A DNA stretch of 64,000 bases. It comes from Streptomyces caeruleatus (lineage in GTDB: Bacteria > Actinomycetota > Actinomycetes > Streptomycetales > Streptomycetaceae). Of the stretch, positions 23,903-31,980 are shown piece after piece. The DNA lies in the NCBI RefSeq assembly GCF_001514235.1, contig NZ_KQ948924.1, positions 62,001 to 126,000 on the forward strand, in the 5' to 3' direction. The position numbers and the translations under genes were made by a program. The notes under the pieces were generated by a model that made no database searches, was not told where the DNA came from, and saw only the letters and a program-made list of their open reading frames with translations. How positions within the stretch are numbered: position 1 is the first letter of the stretch; each line of letters starts with the position of its first letter.

Positions 23903-25942
23903 ATGGCACCCCATCCCGAAGCCGCCGCCCTCCTCGCCCGTTCCCATCGGCTCGGCTCCGATCCCCGTAACACCAACTACGCCGGCGGAAACGCGTCCGC
24001 CAAGGGCACCGACACCGACCCCGTCACCGGAAGTGACGTCGAGCTGATGTGGGTCAAGGGGTCCGGTGGTGACCTCGGGACGCTCACCGAGGCGGGGCTG
24101 GCGGTGCTGCGGCTGGACCGGATGCGGGCGCTGGTCGACGTCTACCCGGGTGTCGAGCGCGAGGACGAGATGGTCGCCGCCTTCGACTACTGCCTGCATG
24201 GGAAGGGGGGGGCGGCTCCGTCCATCGACACCGCCATGCACGGGCTGGTCGACGCGGCGCATGTCGATCATCTGCACCCCGACTCCGGCATCGCGCTCGC
24301 CTGTGCCGCCGACGGGGAGAAGCTGACCGCCGAGTGTTTCGGGGACAGCGTGGTGTGGGTGCCGTGGCGGCGGCCCGGGTTCCAGCTCGGGCTGGACATC
24401 GCCGCTGTCAAGGCCGCCAATCCGCAGGCCGTCGGGTGCATTCTCGGGGGCCACGGCATCACCGCCTGGGGTGACACCTCCGAGGAGTGCGAGCGCAACT
24501 CGCTGCACATCATCCGCACCGCCGAGGCGTTTCTCGCCGAGCGCGGGAAGCCGGAGCCCTTCGGGCCCGTGATCGAGGGGTACGCGGCACTCGGGGCCGC
24601 CGAGCGGCGGGAGCGGGCCGCGGCGCTGGCGCCGGTCATCCGTGCCATCGCCTCCCAGGACCGGCCCCAGGTCGGTCACTTCACCGACTCCGAGGTCGTC
24701 CTCGACTTCCTCGCGAGCGCCGAGCACCCTCGGCTGGCCGCGCTGGGCACCTCCTGCCCCGACCACTTCCTGCGGACCAAGGTGCGGCCGCTGGTGCTGG
24801 ACCTGCCGCCGACCGCTCCGCTCGACGAGGTCGTCGCCCGGCTCAAGGAGCTGCACGCCGGGTACCGCGAGGAGTACGCCGCCTACTACCGGCGGCACGC
24901 CCTGCCCGACTCCCCCGCCATGCGGGGCGCCGACCCGGCGATCGTGCTGGTCCCGGGCGTCGGCATGTTCAGCTTCGGCAAGGACAAGCAGACCGCGCGG
25001 GTCGCGGGTGAGTTCTATGTCAACGCCATCAATGTGATGCGCGGCGCCGAGGCCGTCTCCACGTACGCGCCCATCGAGGAGTCCGAGAAGTTCCGGATCG
25101 AGTACTGGGCGCTGGAGGAGGCCAAGCTTCAGCGGATGCCGAAGCCCAAGCCGCTCGCGACGCGGGTCGCGCTGGTGACCGGGGCCGGCAGCGGGATCGG
25201 GAAGGCCATCGCGCAGCGCCTGGTGGCCGAGGGCGCCTGTGTGGTCGTCGCCGATCTGAACGCCGACAACGCCGAGGCCGTCGCCGAGGAGCTGGGCGGA
25301 CCGGACAAGGCCGTCGCGGTGGCCGTGGACGTCACGTCCGAGGAGCAGATCGCCGACGCGTTCAAGGCCGCCGTGCTCGCCTTCGGCGGTGTGGACCTGG
25401 TCGTCAACAACGCCGGTATCTCCATCTCCAAGCCGCTGCTGGAGACCTCGACGAAGGACTGGGACCTCCAGCACGACATCATGGCGCGCGGTTCGTTCCT
25501 GGTGTCGCGGGAAGCGGCGCGCGTGATGATCGCCCAGGAGCTGGGCGGCGACATCGTCTACATCGCCTCCAAGAACGCCGTCTTCGCCGGGCCGAACAAC
25601 ATCGCCTACTCGGCCACCAAGGCCGACCAGGCCCACCAGGTGCGGCTGCTGGCCGCCGAGCTCGGTGAGCACGGCATCCGTGTCAACGGGATCAACCCGG
25701 ACGGTGTCGTGCGCGGGTCGGGCATCTTCGCCGGTGGCTGGGGAGCCAAGCGGGCCGCCGTGTACGGGGTCGAGGAGGAGAAGCTGGGTGAGTTCTACGC
25801 CCAGCGCACGATCCTCAAGCGCGAGGTGCTCCCGGACCATGTCGCGAACGCCGTGTTCGCCCTGACCGGCGGAGAGCTGACGCACACCACCGGGCTGCAC
25901 ATCCCGGTCGACGCCGGCGTCGCGGCCGCCTTCCTGCGATGA
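23903..25942 (+). CDS. rhaD: Bifunctional rhamnulose-1-phosphate aldolase / lactaldehyde dehydrogenase
   Basis: A 679-residue fusion. Residues 1-~410 form a class II aldolase/adducin domain with the metal histidines in DHLHPD (about 123-125) and GGHG (about 184), which cleaves L-rhamnulose-1-P to DHAP and L-lactaldehyde. Residues ~420-679 are a short-chain dehydrogenase with TGAGSGIG (426-433), NNAG, Ser556 and Tyr569-xxx-Lys573, which oxidises L-lactaldehyde to L-lactate. The same architecture is known as RhaEW in Bacillus and actinobacteria. It substitutes for separate rhaD and aldA. Its TGA overlaps the rhaB ATG. Confidence 0.93.
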   Translation: MAPHPEAAALLARSHRLGSDPRNTNYAGGNASAKGTDTDPVTGSDVELMWVKGSGGDLGTLTEAGLAVLRLDRMRALVDVYPGVEREDEMVAAFDYCLHGKGGAAPSIDTAMHGLVDAAHVDHLHPDSGIALACAADGEKLTAECFGDSVVWVPWRRPGFQLGLDIAAVKAANPQAVGCILGGHGITAWGDTSEECERNSLHIIRTAEAFLAERGKPEPFGPVIEGYAALGAAERRERAAALAPVIRAIASQDRPQVGHFTDSEVVLDFLASAEHPRLAALGTSCPDHFLRTKVRPLVLDLPPTAPLDEVVARLKELHAGYREEYAAYYRRHALPDSPAMRGADPAIVLVPGVGMFSFGKDKQTARVAGEFYVNAINVMRGAEAVSTYAPIEESEKFRIEYWALEEAKLQRMPKPKPLATRVALVTGAGSGIGKAIAQRLVAEGACVVVADLNADNAEAVAEELGGPDKAVAVAVDVTSEEQIADAFKAAVLAFGGVDLVVNNAGISISKPLLETSTKDWDLQHDIMARGSFLVSREAARVMIAQELGGDIVYIASKNAVFAGPNNIAYSATKADQAHQVRLLAAELGEHGIRVNGINPDGVVRGSGIFAGGWGAKRAAVYGVEEEKLGEFYAQRTILKREVLPDHVANAVFALTGGELTHTTGLHIPVDAGVAAAFLR

Positions 25943-27402
25943 GCACGAGTGTGAAGTCCTACGCCGCGGTCGACCTGGGTGCCTCCAGCGGGCGCGTCAT
26001 GGTCGGCCGCGTCGGCCCGGACTCGCTGGAGCTGAGCGAGGCCCACCGCTTCCCGAACCGGCCGGTGCGTGTGCCGGAGGGGCTGCGCTGGGACGTGCTC
26101 GGGCTGTACGCGGGGGTGCTGGACGGGCTGCGGGCGGCCGGTGCCCAGTGCGGTGGACGACTCGACTCCGTCGGCATCGACAGCTGGGCCGTCGACTACG
26201 GGCTGCTGGACGCCGACGGGGCGCTCCTCGGCAACCCCGTGCACTACCGCGACTCCCGTACGGAAGGGGTCGCGGAGAAGGTGTGGGCGAGCGTCCCGGC
26301 GGCGGAGCTGTACGCCGCGACCGGGTTGCAGTACGCGCCCTTCAACACGCTGTACCAGCTGGCCGCGGCCCGGGGTTCCGCTCAACTCGCCTACGCCAAG
26401 CGGCTGTTGCTCGTCCCGGACCTGCTGACGTACTGGCTCACCGGCGAGCAGGGCACCGAGCTCACCAACGCCTCCACCACCCAGCTGATCGATCCGCGGA
26501 CCCGGGACTGGTCGTACGACGTCGCCTCGCGGCTGGATGTCGACCTGGACCTGTTCGCGCCGCTGCGGCAGCCCGGCGATTTCGCGGGGATGCTGCGCGG
26601 GGAGGTGCTGGAGGAGACCGGGCTGAGCGGGCCGGTACCGGTGACGGCGGTCGGATCGCACGACACCGCGTCGGCGGTGGCCGCGGTCCCGGCCGAGCGC
26701 GAGCGGTTCGCGTACATCTGCACCGGCACCTGGTCGCTGGCGGGCCTTGAGCTCAACGCGCCCGTGCTGAGCGAGGAGAGCCGGGCCGCCAACTTCACCA
26801 ACGAGCTGGGGCTGGACGGCACCGTCCGGTATCTGCGCAACATCATGGGCCTGTGGCTGCTCCAGGAGTGCGTACGGGCGTGGGGCGACCCCGATCTGGG
26901 CGCGCTGCTGCTCGACGCGTCCAAGGTGCCGGCGCTGCGGTCGGTGGTGGACGCGGGGGACGCGGCGTTCCTGGCGCCGGGGCGGATGCCGGAGCGGATC
27001 GCCGAGGCGTGCCGCGCCTCGGGGCAGCCGGTGCCCGCCTCGCCCGCCGAGATCACGCGCTGCATCCTCGACTCGCTCGCCCTCGCCCACCGCAGGGCCG
27101 TCGCCGAGGCACAGCGGCTGGCCGACCATCCGGTCGACGTCGTGCATGTCGTCGGGGGCGGCACCCGCAACGCCCTGCTGTGCCAGCTGACCGCCGACGC
27201 CTGCGGGCTGCCGGTGGTGGCGGGCCCGACGGAGGCCGCCGCGCTCGGCAACGTCCTGGTCCAGGCCCGTACCCACGGGCTGGTCGGTGACCTCGCCGAC
27301 GGGCGGCGCCTGCTCACCCGTACGCAGCCGCTGACCCGGTACGAGCCGCGGGGGGACGCGGCGCGCTGGAGCGAGGCGGAGGCCCGGCTCACCCGAGGGT
27401 GA
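25939..27402 (+). CDS. rhaB: L-rhamnulokinase
   Basis: A 487-residue FGGY-family kinase phosphorylating L-rhamnulose at C1. Phosphate-binding motifs are DLGASSGR (about 12-19) and GSHDTASA with TGTWSLAG in the second lobe; GIDSWAVDYGLLD lies in the substrate cleft and VHVVGGGTRNALLCQLTAD is the FGGY adenine-loop region. ATG 25939 overlaps the preceding stop (ATGA). Confidence 0.93.
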   Translation: MSTSVKSYAAVDLGASSGRVMVGRVGPDSLELSEAHRFPNRPVRVPEGLRWDVLGLYAGVLDGLRAAGAQCGGRLDSVGIDSWAVDYGLLDADGALLGNPVHYRDSRTEGVAEKVWASVPAAELYAATGLQYAPFNTLYQLAAARGSAQLAYAKRLLLVPDLLTYWLTGEQGTELTNASTTQLIDPRTRDWSYDVASRLDVDLDLFAPLRQPGDFAGMLRGEVLEETGLSGPVPVTAVGSHDTASAVAAVPAERERFAYICTGTWSLAGLELNAPVLSEESRAANFTNELGLDGTVRYLRNIMGLWLLQECVRAWGDPDLGALLLDASKVPALRSVVDAGDAAFLAPGRMPERIAEACRASGQPVPASPAEITRCILDSLALAHRRAVAEAQRLADHPVDVVHVVGGGTRNALLCQLTADACGLPVVAGPTEAAALGNVLVQARTHGLVGDLADGRRLLTRTQPLTRYEPRGDAARWSEAEARLTRG

Positions 27403-27460
27403 TTCCCACCCGACGGCGAGCGGGGTCTCCCCCGGGCCGCGTGCCCGCACTACCCTGCAC

Positions 27461-27478
27461 TCATCCGATGATCGATCA
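27461..27478. promoter_or_regulatory. Candidate FCD-GntR (LutR-type) operator upstream of lutA
   Basis: TCATCCGATGA (27461-27471) is a perfect odd-centred palindrome overlapped by the 10-bp palindrome TGATCGATCA (27469-27478). A possible -10 (TACCCT, 27451-27456) lies just upstream, placing the dyad at the transcription start. FadR/LldR-type GntR regulators bind such compact sites; none is encoded here. Confidence 0.4.
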
Positions 27479-27490
27479 CAAGGAGCCGCG

Positions 27491-28246
27491 ATGCGTGTCG
27501 CCCTGTTCCTGACCTGTGTCAACGACACGCTCTATCCGGACACCGGCCGCGCCGTGGTGAAACTGCTGACCAGGCTGGGCGTCGACGTCGACTTCCCGAT
27601 GGCCCAGACGTGCTGCGGACAGGCCCACTACAACACCGGCTACCGCCACGAGGCCGAGCCACTCGCCCGGCATTTCTCCGATGTCTTCGGGGAGTACGAG
27701 GCGATCGTCACCCCGTCCGGATCGTGCGGGGCGATGGTGCGCGAGCTGTATCCGCGGATGGGTGAGCGGGCCCTGGCCGAGGGGCGCGGGGACACCCTCG
27801 CGGCGACCCTGGCACCGGTGGTGCCGAAGACGTACGAGCTGACGGAGTTCCTGGTGGACGTGCTGGGGGTGACGGACGTGGGTGCCTACTACCCGCACAA
27901 GGTGACGTACCACCCGACCTGTCACGGTCTGCGCGGACTGGGTCTCGCCGACCGGCCCCGCCGGCTCCTTCAGGCCGTCAAGGGGCTGGAGTTGGTGGAG
28001 CTGCCGGGTGCCGAGGAGTGCTGCGGGTTCGGCGGCACGTTCGCGCTGAAGAACTCCGATGTCTCGGCGGCGATGGGCACGGACAAGGTGCGCAACGCCG
28101 AGGCGACGGGCGCCGACGTGCTGTGCGCGGCGGACAACTCCTGTCTGATGCATATCGGCGGGACCATGGCACGGCTGCGCACCGGCATGCGGCCGGTGCA
28201 CATCGCGGAGATCCTGGCGAGCACGGAGGAGGAGCCGGCGGCATGA
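27491..28246 (+). CDS. lutA: L-lactate utilisation protein LutA (CCG-domain Fe-S subunit)
   Basis: A 251-residue protein with two cysteine-rich CCG motifs (QTCCGQAHYNTGY about 37-49 and ECCGFGG about 176-182), as in LutA/LldE. With LutB and LutC it forms the flavin-independent L-lactate oxidising complex that yields pyruvate. AAGGAG precedes ATG 27491. It is separated from rhaB by 88 nt with its own operator-like site, so it may respond to lactate independently of rhamnose. ATGA overlap with lutB. Confidence 0.92.
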   Translation: MRVALFLTCVNDTLYPDTGRAVVKLLTRLGVDVDFPMAQTCCGQAHYNTGYRHEAEPLARHFSDVFGEYEAIVTPSGSCGAMVRELYPRMGERALAEGRGDTLAATLAPVVPKTYELTEFLVDVLGVTDVGAYYPHKVTYHPTCHGLRGLGLADRPRRLLQAVKGLELVELPGAEECCGFGGTFALKNSDVSAAMGTDKVRNAEATGADVLCAADNSCLMHIGGTMARLRTGMRPVHIAEILASTEEEPAA

Positions 28247-29721
28247 GTGGAACGTTCGTCGGGATGCCGGCGTTTCCGAAGGCCGCGCACGAGGCCGTGC
28301 ACGACACGACCCTGCGCGGCAACCTGCGCCACGCCACGCACATGATCCGCGGCAAGCGGGAGAAGGCCGTCGCGGAGGTGTCCGACTGGGCGGAGCTGCG
28401 GGAGGCCGGCAAGCAGATCAAGGACCATACGCTGCGTCACCTCGACCGGTATCTCGTCCAGTTGGAGGAGTCGGTCACGGCTGCGGGCGGCACGGTCCAC
28501 TGGGCCGCGGACGCCGACGAGGCGAATGAGATCGTGGCCCAGCTCGTCAAGATGACCGGCGAGTCGGAGGTCGTCAAGGTCAAGTCGATGGCCACCCAGG
28601 AGATCGGGCTGAACGAGGCCCTTGAGGCGGAGGGCATCCGCGCCTACGAGACCGATCTCGCCGAGCTGATCGTGCAGTTGGGCAAGGACCGGCCGTCGCA
28701 CATCCTCGTCCCGGCGATCCACCGCAACCGCGGCGAGATCCGGGACATCTTCCGCAACGAGATGAGCGAGTGGGGGCGCCCGGCGCCCGAGGGCCTCACG
28801 GACACGCCCGCCGAACTCGCCGAGGCCGCCCGCCTCCACCTCCGCGAGAAGTTCCTGCGGGCCAAGGTCGGCATCTCGGGCGCCAACTTCATGGTCGCCG
28901 AGACCGGCACCCTGGTCGTGGTCGAGTCCGAGGGCAACGGGCGGATGTGCCTGACGCTGCCCGAGACGCTGATCTCGGTCGTCGGCATCGAGAAGATCGT
29001 GCCGACCTGGCAGGACCTGGAGGTGTTCCTCCAGACCCTCCCCCGCTCCTCCACGGCCGAGCGCATGAACCCGTACACCTCGACCTGGACCGGCACCACG
29101 GACGCGGACGGTCCGCAGAACTTCCATCTGGTGCTGCTCGACAACGGCCGCACCGACACCCTCGCCGACGAGGTCGGCCGCCAGGCCCTGCGCTGCATCC
29201 GCTGCTCAGCCTGCCTCAACGTCTGCCCGGTGTACGAGCGGGCGGGCGGACACGCCTACGGCTCGGTCTACCCGGGCCCGATCGGCGCCATCCTCAGCCC
29301 TCAACTCCGGGGCGTGACAAGCGAGATCGACGCCTCGCTGCCGTACGCGTCGTCGCTGTGCGGCGCCTGCTACGAGGTGTGCCCGGTCGCCATCGACATC
29401 CCCGAGGTGCTGGTGCATCTGCGGGAGCGGGTCGTCCAGGGCGGCCAGGTGACCTCGAACGGCAACAAGGTGGTGCTGAAGCCGGCCAAGGGGCACGCCG
29501 CCGAGCGGGCCGCGATGCGGGCGGCACGCTGGGCGTTCAGCCACCCGGGCGCCCTGCGGACCGGGCAGCTGCTCGCCTCGCGCACCCGCCGGCTGCATCC
29601 GCGCACGCTGCCCGGGCCGGGCAAGGCGTGGAGCGGGACGCGGGATCTGCCGGCGGTGCCCGCGGAACCGTTCCGGGACTGGTGGCAGCGGACGCAGGGC
29701 GGAAAGGGCGGTACCAAGTGA
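28243..29721 (+). CDS. lutB: L-lactate utilisation protein LutB (4Fe-4S subunit)
   Basis: A 492-residue protein with an N-terminal LutB/LUD domain (about 60-290, VKVKSMATQEIGLNEALEAE; GISGANFMVAETGTLVVVE) and a C-terminal dicluster ferredoxin region: CIRCSACLNVCP (C318, C321, C324, C328) and CGACYEVCP (from C373). It transfers electrons within the LutABC complex. Both junctions are four-base overlaps (ATGA with lutA, GTGA with lutC). Confidence 0.93.
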   Translation: MSGTFVGMPAFPKAAHEAVHDTTLRGNLRHATHMIRGKREKAVAEVSDWAELREAGKQIKDHTLRHLDRYLVQLEESVTAAGGTVHWAADADEANEIVAQLVKMTGESEVVKVKSMATQEIGLNEALEAEGIRAYETDLAELIVQLGKDRPSHILVPAIHRNRGEIRDIFRNEMSEWGRPAPEGLTDTPAELAEAARLHLREKFLRAKVGISGANFMVAETGTLVVVESEGNGRMCLTLPETLISVVGIEKIVPTWQDLEVFLQTLPRSSTAERMNPYTSTWTGTTDADGPQNFHLVLLDNGRTDTLADEVGRQALRCIRCSACLNVCPVYERAGGHAYGSVYPGPIGAILSPQLRGVTSEIDASLPYASSLCGACYEVCPVAIDIPEVLVHLRERVVQGGQVTSNGNKVVLKPAKGHAAERAAMRAARWAFSHPGALRTGQLLASRTRRLHPRTLPGPGKAWSGTRDLPAVPAEPFRDWWQRTQGGKGGTK

Positions 29722-30362
29722 GCAGCAGGGAACGGATCCTGGGCCGGGTGCGGCGGGCTCTCGCGGACGTGCCGCCGGAGCAGATGCCGTACGAGCAGGC
29801 GGTCCCCCGCGACTATCTGCGTGAACACGGCGAACGCAGTGTCGAGCAGACGGTGGATCTGCTGGCCGAGAACCTGGCGGACTACCGGGCGATCGTGCAC
29901 CGCTGTACTCCCGCCGATCTCGCGGCCACGATCGCCGGGATGCTGGCCGCGCGGGGCGCGAAGACGGTGCTGGTGCCGCCGGGGCTGGAGTCCGAGTGGC
30001 TGGCGGCGACCGACGCCGAGCGGGTCGCGGACCGGGCGGAGAGCACCCCGGACGAGCTGGACCGGATCGACAGCGTGGTCACGGCGTGCGCGGTGGCCGT
30101 CGCCGAGACCGGCACCATCGTCCTCGACGGCTCCCCCGACCAGGGCCGCCGCCGCATCACGCTCGTCCCCGACCATCACATCTGTGTCGTACGGGTACCC
30201 GAGCAGGTCGTGTCGTCCGTTCCACAGGCCCTCGAACGCCTCGATCCCGTACGCCCGTTGACCTGGATCTCCGGCCCGTCGGCGACCAGCGACATCGAGC
30301 TGGACCGGGTCGAGGGGGTGCACGGCCCGCGCACGCTGGAGGTCGTCCTGGTCGGCGACTAG
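29718..30362 (+). CDS. lutC: L-lactate utilisation protein LutC (LUD domain)
   Basis: A 214-residue LUD-domain protein. SSRERILGRVRRAL at the N-terminus and ACAVAVAETGTIVLDGSPDQ then TLVPDHHICVV are typical of LutC. It completes the three-subunit lactate oxidation complex. The start is GTG 29718 overlapping the lutB stop. Confidence 0.92.
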   Translation: MSSRERILGRVRRALADVPPEQMPYEQAVPRDYLREHGERSVEQTVDLLAENLADYRAIVHRCTPADLAATIAGMLAARGAKTVLVPPGLESEWLAATDAERVADRAESTPDELDRIDSVVTACAVAVAETGTIVLDGSPDQGRRRITLVPDHHICVVRVPEQVVSSVPQALERLDPVRPLTWISGPSATSDIELDRVEGVHGPRTLEVVLVGD

Positions 30363-30394
30363 GGGGTGTTTTGAAAGTCCCTGGCGCGCCGGCT

Positions 30395-31933
30395 TCAGAT
30401 GTCGCGCCGCTCCAACGGCCGTACGGCGGGGCCCTGGACGACCCGGCCGTCGGGGTCGAAGCGGGAGCCGTGGCAGGGGCACTCCCAGGCTCGTTCCGCG
30501 CGGTTGAAGGCGACCAGGCAGCCCATGTGCGTGCACTTCGCGGAGACGGCGTGCACGGTGCCGTCCTCGTCGCGGTGGACGGCGCAGCGTTTGCCGGCCA
30601 CGTGGACGACGGCGCCGTCGCCGGGGGCGATGTCGTCCACCGAGCCGGCCGAGGGGCCCGGCAGGTGCTGGAGGCGGTCGCCGACGAAGTGGCGGGCCAC
30701 GTCGGCCTGGTGCTTGACGAAGTCCTTGCCCTCGCGGACGACGGACATCACTCGGCGAGGGTCGTACAGCTCGCTCCACGGGTTCTCCCGGCCGGTGACC
30801 AGATCACAGAGCAGCCGGCCCGCCATGATGCCGCTGCTGAGTCCCCAGCCGCCGAAGCCGGTGGCCACATAGCAGTGCCGGCCGGCGGGGTGCAGGGGGC
30901 CGACGAGCGGTACGGAGTCGGTGGAGTCGTTGTCCTGGGTGGCCCAGCGGTGGGTGAAGGTGAGCTCGCCGAAGCGGTCCGTCGCCCAGTCGGACAGGTC
31001 CTTGAAGCGTGCCTCGACGTCGCCGCCCGTGCCTGGGGTGAAGTGCTCGCCGGTGACGATGAGCAGGCGTTCACCGTCCGCGTAGGGCGCCGTGCGCACC
31101 GAGCGGGTGTTCTGCTCGGGGGTGATGTACATGCCGTCCGGTGCGGCGGCCGCGTCGATGGGAGCGGCGACGACCAGTTCCCGCCGTGCCGAGAGGCGGG
31201 TGAACAGCAGCGCCCGGTCGAAGATCGGGTAGTGGGTGGCGACCACGACGGTCTCGGCGCTGACCTTCACCCCGTCCTCGGTCGTGAGCACACAGGGCTC
31301 GCCCTCGGAGAGGCCGACGACGCGGGTGTGCTCGTGCACCTGCCCGCCGAGGCGTTTCAGGTCGGCGACCAGCGCCAGCAGGTACTTGCGGGGGTGGAAC
31401 TGCGCCTGCCCCGCGACGCGCACCGCGCCCGCCACCGGATACGGCAGGTCCGTGTCGGTGACGTACTCGGCGGCCAGGCCCGCCTCCCGGGCCGCGTCGG
31501 CCTCCGCCCGCAGTTCGTCGGTACGGTCGGCGTCCTCGGCGTAGGTGTAGGCGGCCGTCTCCTCCCAGTCGCAGTCGATGCCGAGCTCGTCCCCGACCTC
31601 GGCGGCGTGCCGGATCGCGTCCGTCTGGGAGGTCGCGTACAGGTGGGCGCCGTCCTTGCCGCGGGTGCGCCGCAGCCGGTCGTAGATGAGGGTGTGCTGG
31701 GCGCTGAGCTTGGCGGTGGTGTGCCCGGTGACGCCGGCGGCGACCCGGTCCGCCTCCAGCAGGGCGACGCCGTGCCCCCGCCGGGCCAGCTCCCAGGCGG
31801 TGGCGATCCCGGCGATGCCCGCGCCCACGACGGCGACGTCGACCGTGAGGTCGCCGTGCGGCGGTGGCGCGAGGTCGCCGGGCGGTGCCGTCTCGATCCA
31901 GTACGAAGCGTGGGTGCGGGTCGGCTCGTCCAT
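30395..31933 (-). CDS. FAD-dependent oxidoreductase (DAO family) with C-terminal Rieske domain
   Basis: A 512-residue protein. Residues about 30-400 form a DAO-type FAD domain with VAVVGAGIAGIATAWELARR as dinucleotide fold and HCYVATGFGGWGLSSGIMAG near the FAD end. Residues about 425-505 form a Rieske [2Fe-2S] domain with C467-x-H469 and C485-x2-H488 (CTHMGC ... CPCHGSRF). Family knowledge: such fusions are common soluble actinobacterial proteins of unknown substrate. It is convergent with lutC (32 nt apart) and 47 nt downstream of the rhamnosidase in the same direction. Confidence 0.85.
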   Translation of the reverse strand: MDEPTRTHASYWIETAPPGDLAPPPHGDLTVDVAVVGAGIAGIATAWELARRGHGVALLEADRVAAGVTGHTTAKLSAQHTLIYDRLRRTRGKDGAHLYATSQTDAIRHAAEVGDELGIDCDWEETAAYTYAEDADRTDELRAEADAAREAGLAAEYVTDTDLPYPVAGAVRVAGQAQFHPRKYLLALVADLKRLGGQVHEHTRVVGLSEGEPCVLTTEDGVKVSAETVVVATHYPIFDRALLFTRLSARRELVVAAPIDAAAAPDGMYITPEQNTRSVRTAPYADGERLLIVTGEHFTPGTGGDVEARFKDLSDWATDRFGELTFTHRWATQDNDSTDSVPLVGPLHPAGRHCYVATGFGGWGLSSGIMAGRLLCDLVTGRENPWSELYDPRRVMSVVREGKDFVKHQADVARHFVGDRLQHLPGPSAGSVDDIAPGDGAVVHVAGKRCAVHRDEDGTVHAVSAKCTHMGCLVAFNRAERAWECPCHGSRFDPDGRVVQGPAVRPLERRDI

Positions 31934-31980
31934 GGCGGCCGAGTTCCCCGCACCCGCTCCGTCACACGAGGGGCCGCAGG

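Noticed and set aside
22583..25900. Very long open frame on the minus strand opposite rhaI and the aldolase fusion
   Set aside because: It has no recognisable domains, lacks an SD and mirrors the GC3 bias of the well-supported plus-strand rha genes; it is a shadow frame.
27403..27460. Rho-independent terminator after rhaB
   Set aside because: GC-rich partial hairpins are present but there is no stable perfect stem followed by a T-run; not supportable.
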